From Prauserella_A oleivorans (GTDB lineage: Bacteria; Actinomycetota; Actinomycetes; Mycobacteriales; Pseudonocardiaceae): a DNA stretch of 64,000 bases. Position 1 is the first letter of the stretch; every line of letters starts with the position of its first letter. A model generated the notes under the pieces. The model had not been told where the DNA came from and searched no databases. It saw only the letters and a list, made by a program, of their open reading frames with translations. Of the stretch, positions 40,455-50,181 are shown one piece after another. Position numbers and translations under genes: made by a program. The stretch covers positions 5,084,001 to 5,148,000 of the forward strand of contig NZ_JBHUNT010000001.1 of the NCBI RefSeq assembly GCF_042685745.1, read 5' to 3'.

Positions 40455-41687
40455 TCAGACGTAGCGCGGCTTGCCGGCCAGCCAGCCGAACACGAGCTGG
40501 CCGCAGAGCACGACGAGCACCATGCCGAGCGGCACGGTCCAGCCGCCGGTGAGGTCGCGCAGGAGGCCGAACAGGAACGGGCCGAGCGCGCCGAGCAGGT
40601 AGCCGAAGCCCTGGGCCATGCCCGACAGCGTGGCCGTGTCGGTGCCGGTCCGCGCGCGCAGCGCGATGGCCGCGATCGCGAGCGAGAACACCGCCATGCC
40701 GAGCCCGACGAGGATCGACCACAGCAGCGGGGCCGCCGAGGGCGCCGCCATCAGGCCGACGACGCCGGTGATGCCGAGCAGCCCGAGCCCGACCGTCCAC
40801 CAGCCCAGGCCGCCGCGGGCGGTGACGAGCGGCGGCACGAGGAGGCTCACCGGCAGCCCGAGCAGGGAGACCAGGCCGAGCAGGAGCCCGGCGGCCGTGC
40901 GGCTGACGCCCGCGTCGATGAGCACCTGCGGCATCCAGCCCATCATGATGTAGGCGAAGCACGCCTGGGTGCCGAAGAATCCGGTGACGATCCAGGCGAG
41001 CCGGTTGCGCAGCAGCGAACGCCGCGCGGACTCGTGGTGCGACACCGGGGTGGCGCCGTCCACACCGTCCGTGCGCTCGCCGGCCGGCCGCCTCGTGGCC
41101 GCGAACCACAGCGCGAGGGCGAGCACGGCGAGGACGGCCCAACCGCCGAGCCCGCCACGCCAGCCACCGCCCGCGTCCGACAGCGGCGGCGTGACCGCGG
41201 ACCCGAGCGCACCGCCGGTCTGCAACGCGGCGGTGTAGATGCCGGTCATGAGCCCGAGCCGCGCCGCGAACGACGTCTTCACCACCACGGGGATGAGCAC
41301 GTTGGCCAGCGCGATGCCCGCGCTGGCGACGAGCGTGCCCGCGAGCACCACGAACGGTCCGTTGAGCACGCGGACCACGAGACCCACGGCGAGCACGCCG
41401 AGCGCCACGGCGACGGCGGCGTGCAGCCCGATCCGCCGCGCCAGCCACGGTGCGCCGAACCCGGCGAGCGAGAAACACAGGCCGGGCATCGTGGTGAGCG
41501 CGCCCGCCCACGTCTCGGTGGCGCCGAGCGCACGCTGGACCTCGTCGAGAACCGCACCGACGGACGTCACCGACGGCCGCAGGTTCAGCGCCGCGACGAC
41601 CACCGCCACGGCCAGCAACCCCGCGCCCGCGGCAATACCGGTGGACCGGCGGGTCGCCGTTTCGCCGAGGGGGGTTCCGTGTGCCAT
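40455..41687 (-). CDS. CynX/NimT family MFS transporter
   Basis: A 410-residue membrane transporter with about twelve helices. The N-terminal LNLRPSVTSVGAVLDEV is the sign of the CynX/NimT subfamily (cyanate or nitroimidazole type), as is GFGAPWLARRIGLHAAV. Substrates of the family are poorly known. The start at 41687 is divergent from the GntR regulator with 65 bp between. The pair therefore looks like a regulated transporter locus, with the GntR protein as the probable controller. Confidence 0.87.
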   Translation of the reverse strand: MAHGTPLGETATRRSTGIAAGAGLLAVAVVVAALNLRPSVTSVGAVLDEVQRALGATETWAGALTTMPGLCFSLAGFGAPWLARRIGLHAAVAVALGVLAVGLVVRVLNGPFVVLAGTLVASAGIALANVLIPVVVKTSFAARLGLMTGIYTAALQTGGALGSAVTPPLSDAGGGWRGGLGGWAVLAVLALALWFAATRRPAGERTDGVDGATPVSHHESARRSLLRNRLAWIVTGFFGTQACFAYIMMGWMPQVLIDAGVSRTAAGLLLGLVSLLGLPVSLLVPPLVTARGGLGWWTVGLGLLGITGVVGLMAAPSAAPLLWSILVGLGMAVFSLAIAAIALRARTGTDTATLSGMAQGFGYLLGALGPFLFGLLRDLTGGWTVPLGMVLVVLCGQLVFGWLAGKPRYV

Positions 41688-41708
41688 GACACGCAGCCTA
41701 GCAAAAGG

Positions 41709-41714
41709 TAGGAT
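41709..41714 (+). promoter_or_regulatory. Candidate -10 box of the GntR gene
   Basis: TAGGAT lies in the 65-bp divergent gap and would give a leader of about 30 nt with GAAGGGAG before GTG 41753. Confidence 0.4.
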
Positions 41715-41752
41715 GATCGGGCGAACGGACGAATCCGGCGAAGGGAGCCACC

Positions 41753-42430
41753 GTGCCTCTGGCCGCTACCCAGCGCTCCGGCCTGGTCGACCAGGTCATC
41801 AGCCAGCTCCGCGAGGCCATCCGGGCGGGCGAGTGGCCGGTCGGCAGGCGCATCCCGACCGAGAGCGAACTCGTGGCGGACCTCGGCGTCGGGCGCAACA
41901 CCGTGCGGGAAGCCGTGCGCGCGCTCGCCCACTGCGGGCTGCTGGAGGTACGCCAGGGCGACGGCACGTACGTCCGGGCCACGAGCGAGGTGTCCGGCGC
42001 CATCCGCAGGCTCGCCGGATCCGAGCTGCGGGAGGTCCTGCAGGTGCGCAAGCCGCTCGAGGTGGAGGGTGCGCGGCTGGCCGCGACCGAGCGCACCGAG
42101 GACGACCTGCGCCGCATGCGCGAGTTCCTCGGCACCCGCGACCGGGCGTGGGAAGCCGGGCGCATCGACGACTACGTGCACGCCGACGCCCGGTTCCACC
42201 TCGCCGTCATCGAGGCCGCCCACAACACGCTGCTGACCGAGCTCTACCGCGGCCTCACCGAGGTGATCGTGGCAAGCGTCGCGGCGACCACCCGGATCGA
42301 CCTGCCGGGCACCGAGTCCACCGGCCACCACGGCCTGCTCGACGCCGTCGCCGCGCGCGATCCCGAGCGGGCGGCCGCCGAGGCGTGCGGGTTCCTCACC
42401 GACCTGCTGGATCGGGAAGGTCGCCGCTGA
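41753..42430 (+). CDS. GntR family regulator (FadR/FCD type)
   Basis: A 225-residue transcription factor. Residues 8-75 form a winged helix (IPTESELVADLGVGRNTVREAVRALAHCGL region), and 90-215 form an all-helical FCD ligand domain. The metal-site pattern D...H...H is seen in DARFHLAVIEAAHN and the later TGHHGLLDAV. Such proteins usually sense small carboxylates. It is divergent from the CynX-type transporter and most likely regulates it. The stop overlaps the 3' end of the next gene by 35 bp. Confidence 0.88.
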   Translation: MPLAATQRSGLVDQVISQLREAIRAGEWPVGRRIPTESELVADLGVGRNTVREAVRALAHCGLLEVRQGDGTYVRATSEVSGAIRRLAGSELREVLQVRKPLEVEGARLAATERTEDDLRRMREFLGTRDRAWEAGRIDDYVHADARFHLAVIEAAHNTLLTELYRGLTEVIVASVAATTRIDLPGTESTGHHGLLDAVAARDPERAAAEACGFLTDLLDREGRR

Positions 42431-44231
42431 GCTCGTGCAGCCGCAGCGCGAGCTGCAGTTCCAGCGCGCGGTCCGGGCTCTGCCAGTCGGCGCCCAGCAG
42501 TGTGGAGACGCGCTCCAGCCGCTGCGCCACCGTGTTGACGTGCACGTGCAACCGGTCCTTGGCCCGGGTGAGGTTGCCGTTGCACGCGAAGTACGCCCGC
42601 AGGGTCTCGAGCAGCTCCGTGCCGCGGGCGGCGTCGTAGTCGAGCACCGGCCCCAGCGTCGTGCGGACGAACTCCGGCACGTTCGCCTTGTCGCCCAGCA
42701 CGACGCCGACGAAGCCGAGATCCGCGGTGGCGGCGCCGTCGCCGTGCCTGCCGAGCACGATCAGCGCGCGCAGGCACCGGGTCGCCTCGGCATGGGCGGC
42801 GGCGATCTCGGCGGGGCCACGCGCCGGGCCCGACGCTCCCACGGTCACCGGGCACCCGAGCAGCCGTGTCAGATCGCCCGCCACCGTCCGCGCCGACGCC
42901 CCCGGCGACTCGCCGGCCACCAGCAGTACCACCCGGCCGGCCTGGACACCGGCGAGCACACCCCGCCGGGCGGCGGCCGAGGCCAGCCGGGCCCGCGGGA
43001 CGTCGTCGGCGTGCAGGGCGAGCACCGAATGCGGGGCCGAGAGATCGAGACCCAGCCTGCGCCCGCGGTCCAGCAGCGCGGCCGGGTCGCGGCCGGGTGC
43101 GCTGAGCAGGTCGGTGAGCAGCTCGCCGCGCACCCGGTCCTCCGCCTCCGCGGCCGAACGGCGCAACAACAACAGCAGGGCGGTCACCACGCTCGCCCGT
43201 TCGAAGAGCCTGCGGTCCTGCTCGCCCAAGCCGGGGCGGCCGGCGAGTGTGATGCTGCCGAGCAGCTGCGGGCCCGCCATCACCGCACACACCCAGTTCT
43301 CACCGTCGGCCACGGCACGGCCCGCGGCGCGGGAGGCGGCCAGCGCCCCCTCCGACCGGCGCAGCGGACCGCGGCCCGCGCGGCCGAGCTCGGCCCCCTC
43401 CGCGTCGTGCACGACGATGCCCCCGCCCAGCACCGCCGCGACCGCCTCCGCCACCTGCCGCACGTCGGCGCCGCCGAGCACGAGCTCGGTGAGCCGGTCG
43501 TGGGCGTCCTGGGCGCGCGCGAGCGCTTCGTGATGCGCCCGGATCGTCGCGTTGGCCTGCCCGAGCTCCTCCAGCGCGGCCGCACTGGACTCGATCAGCC
43601 GCGCGTTGTCGATCGCGATGGCGGCGTGGTCGGCCAGCGACGAGAGCAACGCGACCTCGTCCGGGGTGAACGTGCGGGGACGCCGGTCCGAGGCGTACAG
43701 CACCCCGATCACCTGCTCCCCCAGCGCGAGCGGCACCCCGAGGATCGCGATGAGCCCCTCGTCGCCCACGGCCCGGTCGATCGGCCCGGTGTGCTGGAAC
43801 CGGTCGTCCTCGGGATAGTTCGCGGTCGCGTACGGCCGGGCGGTCTGCGCGACGAGCCCGCCGAGGCCCTCGCCCATGCCCAGCCGGACCTGCTGGAACA
43901 GCGCCGACGCCGAGCCGTCCGTCACCCGCATGTACGTGCTGTCGGACCCGTCGTCGTTGAGGCTCAGGTAGGACACGTCGACCCGCAGCAGCATGCGCGC
44001 CCGGTGCACGATCGACCGCAGCACGGCGTCCAGATCGCGCAGCCGGGCGAGATCGCTCGCGGTGTCGAACAGGGCGGCGAGCTCGGCCTCCCGCCTGCTG
44101 TGCGCGTCGAGCGTGCGCCGGATGTCCATCGCGAGCCGCAACGTGGCGCTGTCCGCGGGCACGCGAGCCAGCTCGTCGCCGGTCGCGTCCGCGGACAGCA
44201 GTTCCAGCAGTCGGCGAGCGCTGTCGGTCAC
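42396..44231 (-). CDS. GAF and PucR-domain transcriptional regulator
   Basis: A 611-residue regulator. A GAF domain spans about 60-215 (VSYLSLNDDGSDSTYMRVTDG, VIGVLYASDRRPRTFTPDE). A GGDEF-like/CdaR middle part follows, and a C-terminal PucR-type helix-turn-helix (FACNGNLTRAKDRLHVHVNTVAQRLERV) closes the protein. It starts 4 bp after the stop of the MHS transporter gene and is the third gene of the dehydrogenase-transporter-regulator operon. It probably activates that operon in response to its substrate; the ligand is unknown. Confidence 0.88.
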   Translation of the reverse strand: MTDSARRLLELLSADATGDELARVPADSATLRLAMDIRRTLDAHSRREAELAALFDTASDLARLRDLDAVLRSIVHRARMLLRVDVSYLSLNDDGSDSTYMRVTDGSASALFQQVRLGMGEGLGGLVAQTARPYATANYPEDDRFQHTGPIDRAVGDEGLIAILGVPLALGEQVIGVLYASDRRPRTFTPDEVALLSSLADHAAIAIDNARLIESSAAALEELGQANATIRAHHEALARAQDAHDRLTELVLGGADVRQVAEAVAAVLGGGIVVHDAEGAELGRAGRGPLRRSEGALAASRAAGRAVADGENWVCAVMAGPQLLGSITLAGRPGLGEQDRRLFERASVVTALLLLLRRSAAEAEDRVRGELLTDLLSAPGRDPAALLDRGRRLGLDLSAPHSVLALHADDVPRARLASAAARRGVLAGVQAGRVVLLVAGESPGASARTVAGDLTRLLGCPVTVGASGPARGPAEIAAAHAEATRCLRALIVLGRHGDGAATADLGFVGVVLGDKANVPEFVRTTLGPVLDYDAARGTELLETLRAYFACNGNLTRAKDRLHVHVNTVAQRLERVSTLLGADWQSPDRALELQLALRLHELSGDLPDPAGR

Positions 44232-44235
44232 CGGT

Positions 44236-45552
44236 TCATGCTGTCACCGCAGCGGTGCTCTCCGCGTCCCGGAGCGAGGTACCGCGGGTCTCCCGGGACA
44301 CGACCACGGCCACGACCGTGAACGCGCACGCCACCGCCAGGTAGACCGAGATCAAAAGGCTCGCCCCGGTGCTGTCCAGCAGCGCGGTCGCGATGAGCGG
44401 CGCGAGCCCTCCGGCCACGATGGACGCGAGCTGGTACCCGATGGACGCACCGGAGTACCGCACCTTCGTGCCGAACAGTTCGGAGAAGAACGCCGCCTGC
44501 GGCCCGTACATGGCGCCGTGCAGGACGAGTCCCACGGTGACCGCGACGACGATGCCGACCGTCGACGCCGTGTCGAGCATCGCGAAGAACGCGAATCCCC
44601 ACAGCCCCATGCCGATCGCGCCGAACAGCGACACCGCCCGCCTACCGATGACGTCCGAGAGCAGCCCCCACAGCGGAATGGTGACGAAGTGGACGGCCGA
44701 GCCGATCAGCACGGCGTTGAGGCCGACGGACTTGGGCAGGTCCACGTGGTTGGTCAGGTACACGAGCACGAACGCGGTGAGGATGTAGTACGAGACGTTC
44801 TCGCCGAAGCGGGCGCCCATGGCGATGAACACCTCACGGCTGCTGCGCTTGAACACGGTGACGATCGGCGCCTTCTCCGGCGCAGGGGCGTCCCCGGCCT
44901 TCGTGACGGCCTCCAGGAACACCGGCGACTCCGACACCGACAGCCGGATCCACAACCCGATGCCCACCAGCAGTCCGGAGAGCAGGAACGGGATCCGCCA
45001 GCCCCACGCCTCGAATGCCGCGTCGCTCTGCACCGCGGCGAGGACGGCGAGCACCGCGGTGGCGAGCAGATTGCCGCCGGGCGCGCCCGCCTGCGGCCAC
45101 GATGCCCAGAACCCCCGCCGGTTGGCGTCCCCGTGTTCGGAGACGATCAGCACCGCGCCGCCCCACTCACCGCCGAGCGCGAAGCCCTGCACGAGGCGCA
45201 ACGCGATCAGCAGCAGCGGCGCGGCGATGCCGATGTCGGCGTAGGTGGGCAACAGGCCCATCGCGAACGTCGCGCCGCCCATCATGAGCAGGCTCACGAC
45301 GAGCAGCTTCTTGCGGCCCAGCTTGTCGCCGTAGTGGCCGAAAATGAGGCCGCCGAGGGGACGGGCGACGAACCCGATCGCGTACGTGCCGAACGCGAGG
45401 AGCGTGCCGGTGAGCGGGTCGGCCTCCGGGAAGAACAGCGTGTTGAACACCAGCGCGGCCGCGGAGCCGAACAGGAAGAAGTCGTACCACTCGATCGTCG
45501 TGCCGATCATGCTGGCACCGACGATGCGCTTGATGGACCTGGCTTGCGCCAT
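44236..45552 (-). CDS. MHS family MFS transporter
   Basis: A 438-residue membrane transporter of the metabolite:H+ symporter family. The signature IGTTIEWYDFFLFGSAAALVF and FGHYGDKLGRKKLL are typical, with twelve predicted helices. Family members import carboxylates such as shikimate, citrate or ketoglutarate. In this operon, with a 3-hydroxybutyrate dehydrogenase-like enzyme 44 bp upstream and a PucR regulator 4 bp downstream, 3-hydroxybutyrate or a related ketone body is the best guess. Confidence 0.88.
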   Translation of the reverse strand: MAQARSIKRIVGASMIGTTIEWYDFFLFGSAAALVFNTLFFPEADPLTGTLLAFGTYAIGFVARPLGGLIFGHYGDKLGRKKLLVVSLLMMGGATFAMGLLPTYADIGIAAPLLLIALRLVQGFALGGEWGGAVLIVSEHGDANRRGFWASWPQAGAPGGNLLATAVLAVLAAVQSDAAFEAWGWRIPFLLSGLLVGIGLWIRLSVSESPVFLEAVTKAGDAPAPEKAPIVTVFKRSSREVFIAMGARFGENVSYYILTAFVLVYLTNHVDLPKSVGLNAVLIGSAVHFVTIPLWGLLSDVIGRRAVSLFGAIGMGLWGFAFFAMLDTASTVGIVVAVTVGLVLHGAMYGPQAAFFSELFGTKVRYSGASIGYQLASIVAGGLAPLIATALLDSTGASLLISVYLAVACAFTVVAVVVSRETRGTSLRDAESTAAVTA

Positions 45553-45596
45553 CGGGCATCACCACTTCGTTGTGTTGGTGTCGGGTTGGCGGGAGA

Positions 45597-46346
45597 TCAG
45601 CCAGCGGTCCAGCCGCCGTCCACCGGAATCGAGGCGCCGGTGAGGTATCCGGCGTCGTCGCCGCACAGCCACCGCACCAGCGCGGCGACCTCCTCGGGTT
45701 CGATGAGCCGTTTGACGGCCGTGCGGCTCAGGAACACCTCGTCGACCACGTCGCGCTCGGCGATGCCGCGCGAGCGGGCCTGGTCGGCGATCTGGTTCTC
45801 GACGAGCGCCGTGCGCACGTAGCCCGGGTCGACGCAGTTGCTTGTCACGCCGTGGGCGGCCCCTTCGAGCGCGGCGACCTTGCTCAGCCCTTCCAGACCG
45901 TGCTTGGCGGCGACGTAGGCGGCCTTGTGCGGGCTGGCGCGCAGGCCGTGGACGCTGGAGATGTTGACGATTCGACCCCAGCCGCGCGCGTACATGGCGG
46001 GCAGGCAGCGCCGCATCAGCAGGAACGGCGTGGTGACCATCAGCTGCTGGATCGCGGCGAACGTCTCGGGCGGAAAGTCGGGGATGGGGGCGATGTGCTG
46101 GATACCCGCGTTGTTGACGAGGATGTCGACGTCGGCGGGCAGGCCCTCCACCGCAGCCGGGTCGGTGAGATCGGCGACGTGCGCGAGCGCACCTGTCTCC
46201 TCGGCGACGGCCGCCGCGGCGGCGGGATCGACGTCGACGAGATGCACCTTCGCACCCGCGGCACCGAGCACACGGACACACGCCCGGCCGATTCCGCTCC
46301 CCCCACCGGTGACGAGGGCATTCCGTCCGTGCAGGCTGCTGGTCAT
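45597..46346 (-). CDS. 3-hydroxybutyrate dehydrogenase-like SDR enzyme
   Basis: A 249-residue short-chain dehydrogenase. The NAD site is TGGGSGIG (14-21), with NNAG and D38 indicating NAD(H). The catalytic Ser and Y-x3-K lie in NISSVHGLRASPHKAAYVAAKHG. That motif with SSVHGL and the C-terminal VDGGWTAG is usual for D-3-hydroxybutyrate dehydrogenases. It would oxidise 3-hydroxybutyrate to acetoacetate. ATG 46346 lacks a ribosome-binding site but has a -10-like TACCGT 8 nt upstream, so the operon may be leaderless. Confidence 0.82.
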   Translation of the reverse strand: MTSSLHGRNALVTGGGSGIGRACVRVLGAAGAKVHLVDVDPAAAAAVAEETGALAHVADLTDPAAVEGLPADVDILVNNAGIQHIAPIPDFPPETFAAIQQLMVTTPFLLMRRCLPAMYARGWGRIVNISSVHGLRASPHKAAYVAAKHGLEGLSKVAALEGAAHGVTSNCVDPGYVRTALVENQIADQARSRGIAERDVVDEVFLSRTAVKRLIEPEEVAALVRWLCGDDAGYLTGASIPVDGGWTAG

Positions 46347-46435
46347 GGCTGCCGACGGTAGAACGACCCCGGTCCGGCAACCATGTGTCGAAGGGCTACA
46401 ACTCCACCCGGACGGGTGTGGGCAGCGCCCACCCC

Positions 46436-47293
46436 TTAGGGCAGCGTGAGGATCTCCGCGCCGCTGTCGGTGACGAGGATGGTGTGCTCGAACTGGGCGG
46501 TCCACTTCTTGTCCTTGGTGGTGACCGTCCAGTCGTCGTCCCAGACGTCGTAGTCGATCGTGCCGAGCGTGATCATCGGCTCGATCGTGAACGTCATGTT
46601 GGGCTCGATGATCGTGGTGACCGAGGGCTCCTCGTAGTGCAGCACGGTGGGCGCGGTGTGGAAGCCGGGCCCGACCCCGTGGCCGGTGAAGTCCCGCACG
46701 ACGCCGTAGCCGAAGCGCTTGGCGTAGGACTCGATCACTCGGCCGATGACGTTGAGCCGCCTGCCCGGACGGACCGCCTTGATGGCACGCATGGTGGCCT
46801 CGTGCGTGCGCTCGACGAGCAACCGCACCTCGTCGGACACGTCCCCGGCGAGGAACGTGGCGTTGGTGTCGCCGTGCACACCGCCGATGTAGGCGGTGAC
46901 GTCGATGTTGCAGATGTCGCCGTCCTCGATCACGGTCGAGTCCGGGATGCCGTGGCAGATGACCTCGTTCAGCGAGGTGCAGCACGACTTCGGAAAGCCC
47001 CGGTAGCCGAGCGTCGACGGGTAGGCACCGTGGTCCATGAGGAACTCGTGCACCACCTTGTCGACGTCGTCGGTGGTGTTGCCCGGCTTGACGGCCTTGC
47101 CGCCTTCCTCGAGCGCCTGGGCCGCGATCCGGCACGCCACCCGCATCGCCTCGATGACCTCGGGCGTCCGGACGCCGTTGCCGTTGTCGCGCGCGGGCAC
47201 GGGCTTGCCGACGTATTCGGGGCGGGCGATGGAGGACGGAACAGCACGGCGCGGCGTCTGCACGCCAGGCTTCAACGGAGCACGAACGGGCAT
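46436..47293 (-). CDS. map: Methionine aminopeptidase (type I)
   Basis: A 285-residue metallo-aminopeptidase that removes the initiator Met, the same length as mycobacterial MapB. A 40-residue N-terminal extension (PGVQTPRRAVPSSIARPEYV) carries the PxxP linker typical of type Ic enzymes. The five metal ligands are visible: Asp in NIDVTAYIGGVHGD, a second Asp in that same stretch (GDTNATF), His in GHGVGPGFHTAP, and Glu in FTIEPM and QFEHTI. The region order map-PBP-GNAT-ispG matches Rv2861c-Rv2868c. Confidence 0.94.
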   Translation of the reverse strand: MPVRAPLKPGVQTPRRAVPSSIARPEYVGKPVPARDNGNGVRTPEVIEAMRVACRIAAQALEEGGKAVKPGNTTDDVDKVVHEFLMDHGAYPSTLGYRGFPKSCCTSLNEVICHGIPDSTVIEDGDICNIDVTAYIGGVHGDTNATFLAGDVSDEVRLLVERTHEATMRAIKAVRPGRRLNVIGRVIESYAKRFGYGVVRDFTGHGVGPGFHTAPTVLHYEEPSVTTIIEPNMTFTIEPMITLGTIDYDVWDDDWTVTTKDKKWTAQFEHTILVTDSGAEILTLP

Positions 47294-47361
47294 GTCCCCC
47301 AGCCTACGTCGCGGCCGGAACCGGATCGGCCCGACCGCCGCCACACCGGACGACGTCACAC

Positions 47362-49170
47362 TCAGCGGGTGCCCGCCAGGAAGTCGCGGGCCACGTCGAC
47401 GGCGGGCTTCGACGTACCGGCGCCGACGAGCAGCACGGAGAACGCCACGTCACCCTGGTACCCGGCGAACCAGCCGTGGGAGTTGCGGCCGTCGCCGAAC
47501 TGCGCGGTGCCCGTCTTGCCGTGGACGTCCGGCAGGTCGCGCAGCGCGGTGGCCGTGCCGTCGGTGACGACCTCGCGCATCATCCGGCGCACCGCGTCGA
47601 GCACGCCGTCCCGCAGCGGCGTGCCGAGCCGGCTGGCCCGCGTCCGCGTGCCCTCGATCAGCGTCGGCACGGGGGTCTCGCCGTGCGCGACGGTGGCCGC
47701 CGCGAGCGCCATGCCGAACGGGCTCGCCAGCGTGGTGCCCTGGCCGAAGCCGTTCTCGGCCCGTTGCACGACGGTGTCGGCGGGCGGCACCGAGCCGGTG
47801 ATGGTGGTGACGCCGGGGATCACGAAGTCCGCCCCGATGCCCAGCGAGCGGGCCGCCGTGGTCAGCGCGTCCGGCGGGAGGTCGGCCGCGAGCCGCGCGA
47901 ACGTCGTGTTGCACGAGTGCGCGAACGCGGTATGCAGCGGCACCCGGCCCAGGCCGAAGCGCTCGTCGTTGGGCACGAGCCTGGTGTTGTCGATGGTCGT
48001 CGTCGGCGGGCAGTCCACGACGGTGTCGGCGCCGACCTTGCCCGAGGACAGCGCGGCGGCCGCGGTGGCGATCTTGAGCGTCGAGCCCGGCGGGTAGCGG
48101 CCGGTGAGGGCGATGGTGCCCTGGTCGTCGGCGGGCGCGTTCTGCGCGACGGCCAGCAGGTCGCCGGTGGACGGCTGGATCGCCACGATCGCGGCCGGCT
48201 CGCGCACGTCGTCCAGCGCCCGCTCGGCGGCCTGCTGGGTGCGCAGGCTCAACGTGCTGCGCACGGCGGCGGCCGGGTGCGGCGCGGCGGCGCCCAGTTC
48301 GGCGATCTCGGCGCCGGCGACGTCGGTGGTCACCACCCGCCAGCCGTCCCGCCCGGCGACCCGGTCGGCGACCTCGGCGCGGACGGCGGGCAGGATCTGC
48401 TCGCCCAGCCCGCGTTCGGCAGGCAGGAGCCGTTCCTCGCTGGTGAACCGCACACCCGGCAGGTCGTAGATCGTGGGCTTGACGGCCTGGTAGTCGGCCG
48501 AGCGCAGGCTCGCCACGAGGTAGCCCTGCCCTGGTTTGGTGCCGCGCGCACCGTCGAGGATCGACTGCTTCGTGATGCTGGGCTCGAACCGCCCGAGCGA
48601 TCCGGCGAGCGTTGCCGCGACGGCGTCCAGCCGATCGCCCGCGGCCCGGCGGTCGAGGACGACGCCGATCACGGTGTCGGCCTGCAACAACGCCGCGCCC
48701 TCCCGGTCGAGCACGGGGGCCGGTGTCGGCCGGTCGGTGTGCAGGGCGAGGCTCTGCTGCGAACCCAATCGCGGGTGGACCACGGCGGGCGTGAAGCGCA
48801 CCTTCCAGTCACCGTCGACGGTGCGCAGCTGTGCCTGGGCGTCGTAGCGCCAGTGCCGGTCGTGCCCGAGGTCCCAGTCGAGGCGGTAGGAGGCCCCGGC
48901 GGTGTCTCCGCCGGAGGTCTCCTGCACGCCGCCGAGCGAGGTGCCGACCGAGGCCGGCTTCAGCGCCTCGCGTGCCTGGCGCAGCACCGCCGTCGCCGCG
49001 CGCGGCGAGTCGGTGAGACCCGCGGCCGTCGCGATGTCACCCGCGGCGAACGCGGCGAGGAATTCCTCCATCGCGTCGTCGGCGTCGCTGCCGCCGAAGA
49101 CCCCGCAGCCCGAGAGAACGACAGCGGCGGACAACACGATCGCGGTGAGGCGGTGACATCGGGAGCGCAC
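47362..49170 (-). CDS. Penicillin-binding lipoprotein (class B, MecA_N type)
   Basis: A 602-residue cell-wall transpeptidase anchored as a lipoprotein: signal peptide with lipobox VVLSGC and lipidated C22. An NTF2-like MecA N-terminal domain (about 30-140) and a dimerisation domain come first. The transpeptidase domain follows, with SxxK in PPGSTLKIA, SxN in AHSCNTTF and KTG in HGKTGTAQFG. M. tuberculosis Rv2864c has the same layout and position. It crosslinks peptidoglycan outside the membrane and may have lower beta-lactam affinity than main PBPs. Confidence 0.92.
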   Translation of the reverse strand: MRSRCHRLTAIVLSAAVVLSGCGVFGGSDADDAMEEFLAAFAAGDIATAAGLTDSPRAATAVLRQAREALKPASVGTSLGGVQETSGGDTAGASYRLDWDLGHDRHWRYDAQAQLRTVDGDWKVRFTPAVVHPRLGSQQSLALHTDRPTPAPVLDREGAALLQADTVIGVVLDRRAAGDRLDAVAATLAGSLGRFEPSITKQSILDGARGTKPGQGYLVASLRSADYQAVKPTIYDLPGVRFTSEERLLPAERGLGEQILPAVRAEVADRVAGRDGWRVVTTDVAGAEIAELGAAAPHPAAAVRSTLSLRTQQAAERALDDVREPAAIVAIQPSTGDLLAVAQNAPADDQGTIALTGRYPPGSTLKIATAAAALSSGKVGADTVVDCPPTTTIDNTRLVPNDERFGLGRVPLHTAFAHSCNTTFARLAADLPPDALTTAARSLGIGADFVIPGVTTITGSVPPADTVVQRAENGFGQGTTLASPFGMALAAATVAHGETPVPTLIEGTRTRASRLGTPLRDGVLDAVRRMMREVVTDGTATALRDLPDVHGKTGTAQFGDGRNSHGWFAGYQGDVAFSVLLVGAGTSKPAVDVARDFLAGTR

Positions 49171-49218
49171 GGCTGATCAGTATGCAGCACGGCTGCGACA
49201 CCGCGGCCCGGCGCACGG

Positions 49219-50073
49219 TCAGAACAGGACCGTGGCGTAGCGGCCGACCTGCCGGAATCCGATCTTGCGATACACGGCCAGGGCGGGCGCGTTGAAGGAG
49301 TTGACGTAGAGGCTCGCGATGCGGCCCATGCCCTGGACGAGCCGGGCGGCCACGGCGGCCGTGCCGGTGGCGCCGAGGCCCTGGCCTCGGCGTTCCGGGT
49401 GCACCCACACGCCCTGGATCTGCCCGACGCTCTGCGACAGCGCACCGATCTCGGCCTTGAATACCACCTCACCGTCCTCGAACCGGGCGAATGCCCGGCC
49501 GCTGGCGATGAGCTCGGACACGCGCGCCCGGTAGCCCGCGCCGCCGTCGCCCGCGCGCGGATCGACCCCGACCTCCTCGATGAACATCGCGATGGCCGCG
49601 GGCAGGTAGCGGTCGATCTCATCGGGCCGCACCGGCCGGACGTACCTGTCGATCGGCACCTCGGGGAGGCGGTCCAGCGCCATCAGCGGCTGGTCCTGCC
49701 GGACCTCCCGGGCGGGGCCCCACTCACGGGCGAGCTCGTCCCACATCCCGAGGACCTGCTCGGCGGGACCGACCACGGACGAACACGAGCGGGCACGCCG
49801 CAGCGCCCGGTCGGCGAAGGAGCGCAGCGCCGCGGCATCGCCCCGCAGCGGGATCAGGTTCGGGCCGGAGAAGCACAGGCCGTTGAGACCGCTGGTGCGG
49901 GAGGATCGGCCGTCGGCGCCCCAGAGCTCGCCGCCGAGACGCCACGGATCCAGCCCCGCTACCTCGACGCGCGCGGAGACCATGCAGCTGGCCACCGGGT
50001 CCGCGGCGAGCGCGGCCCGGACGGCCGGATAGTCCCTGTCCTCGAGCAGCCGCGCACCAGCAACCCGCAACAC
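49219..50073 (-). CDS. GNAT family acetyltransferase
   Basis: A 284-residue protein of the Rv2867c type. The N-terminal half (VAGARLLEDRDYPAVRAALAADP) is an actinobacterial extension. The C-terminal half is a GNAT fold with the acetyl-CoA loop VWVHPERRGQGLGATGTAA and the ending SLYVNSFNAPALAVYRKIGFR. GTG 50073 is chosen. It lies 48 bp upstream of the PBP gene in a conserved order, so it may act in envelope or tRNA-linked modification. The substrate is not known. Confidence 0.88.
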   Translation of the reverse strand: MLRVAGARLLEDRDYPAVRAALAADPVASCMVSARVEVAGLDPWRLGGELWGADGRSSRTSGLNGLCFSGPNLIPLRGDAAALRSFADRALRRARSCSSVVGPAEQVLGMWDELAREWGPAREVRQDQPLMALDRLPEVPIDRYVRPVRPDEIDRYLPAAIAMFIEEVGVDPRAGDGGAGYRARVSELIASGRAFARFEDGEVVFKAEIGALSQSVGQIQGVWVHPERRGQGLGATGTAAVAARLVQGMGRIASLYVNSFNAPALAVYRKIGFRQVGRYATVLF

Positions 50074-50181
50074 GGCTCCAGCCTGCCAGATCGCGGCGCC
50101 GGACGGGAACCAAGACCCCCGGACGGCCCGTCGCCGACGGGTGGTGAGCACTGTGCGTGATCGCGCCCGGGGGTCTCGGGC

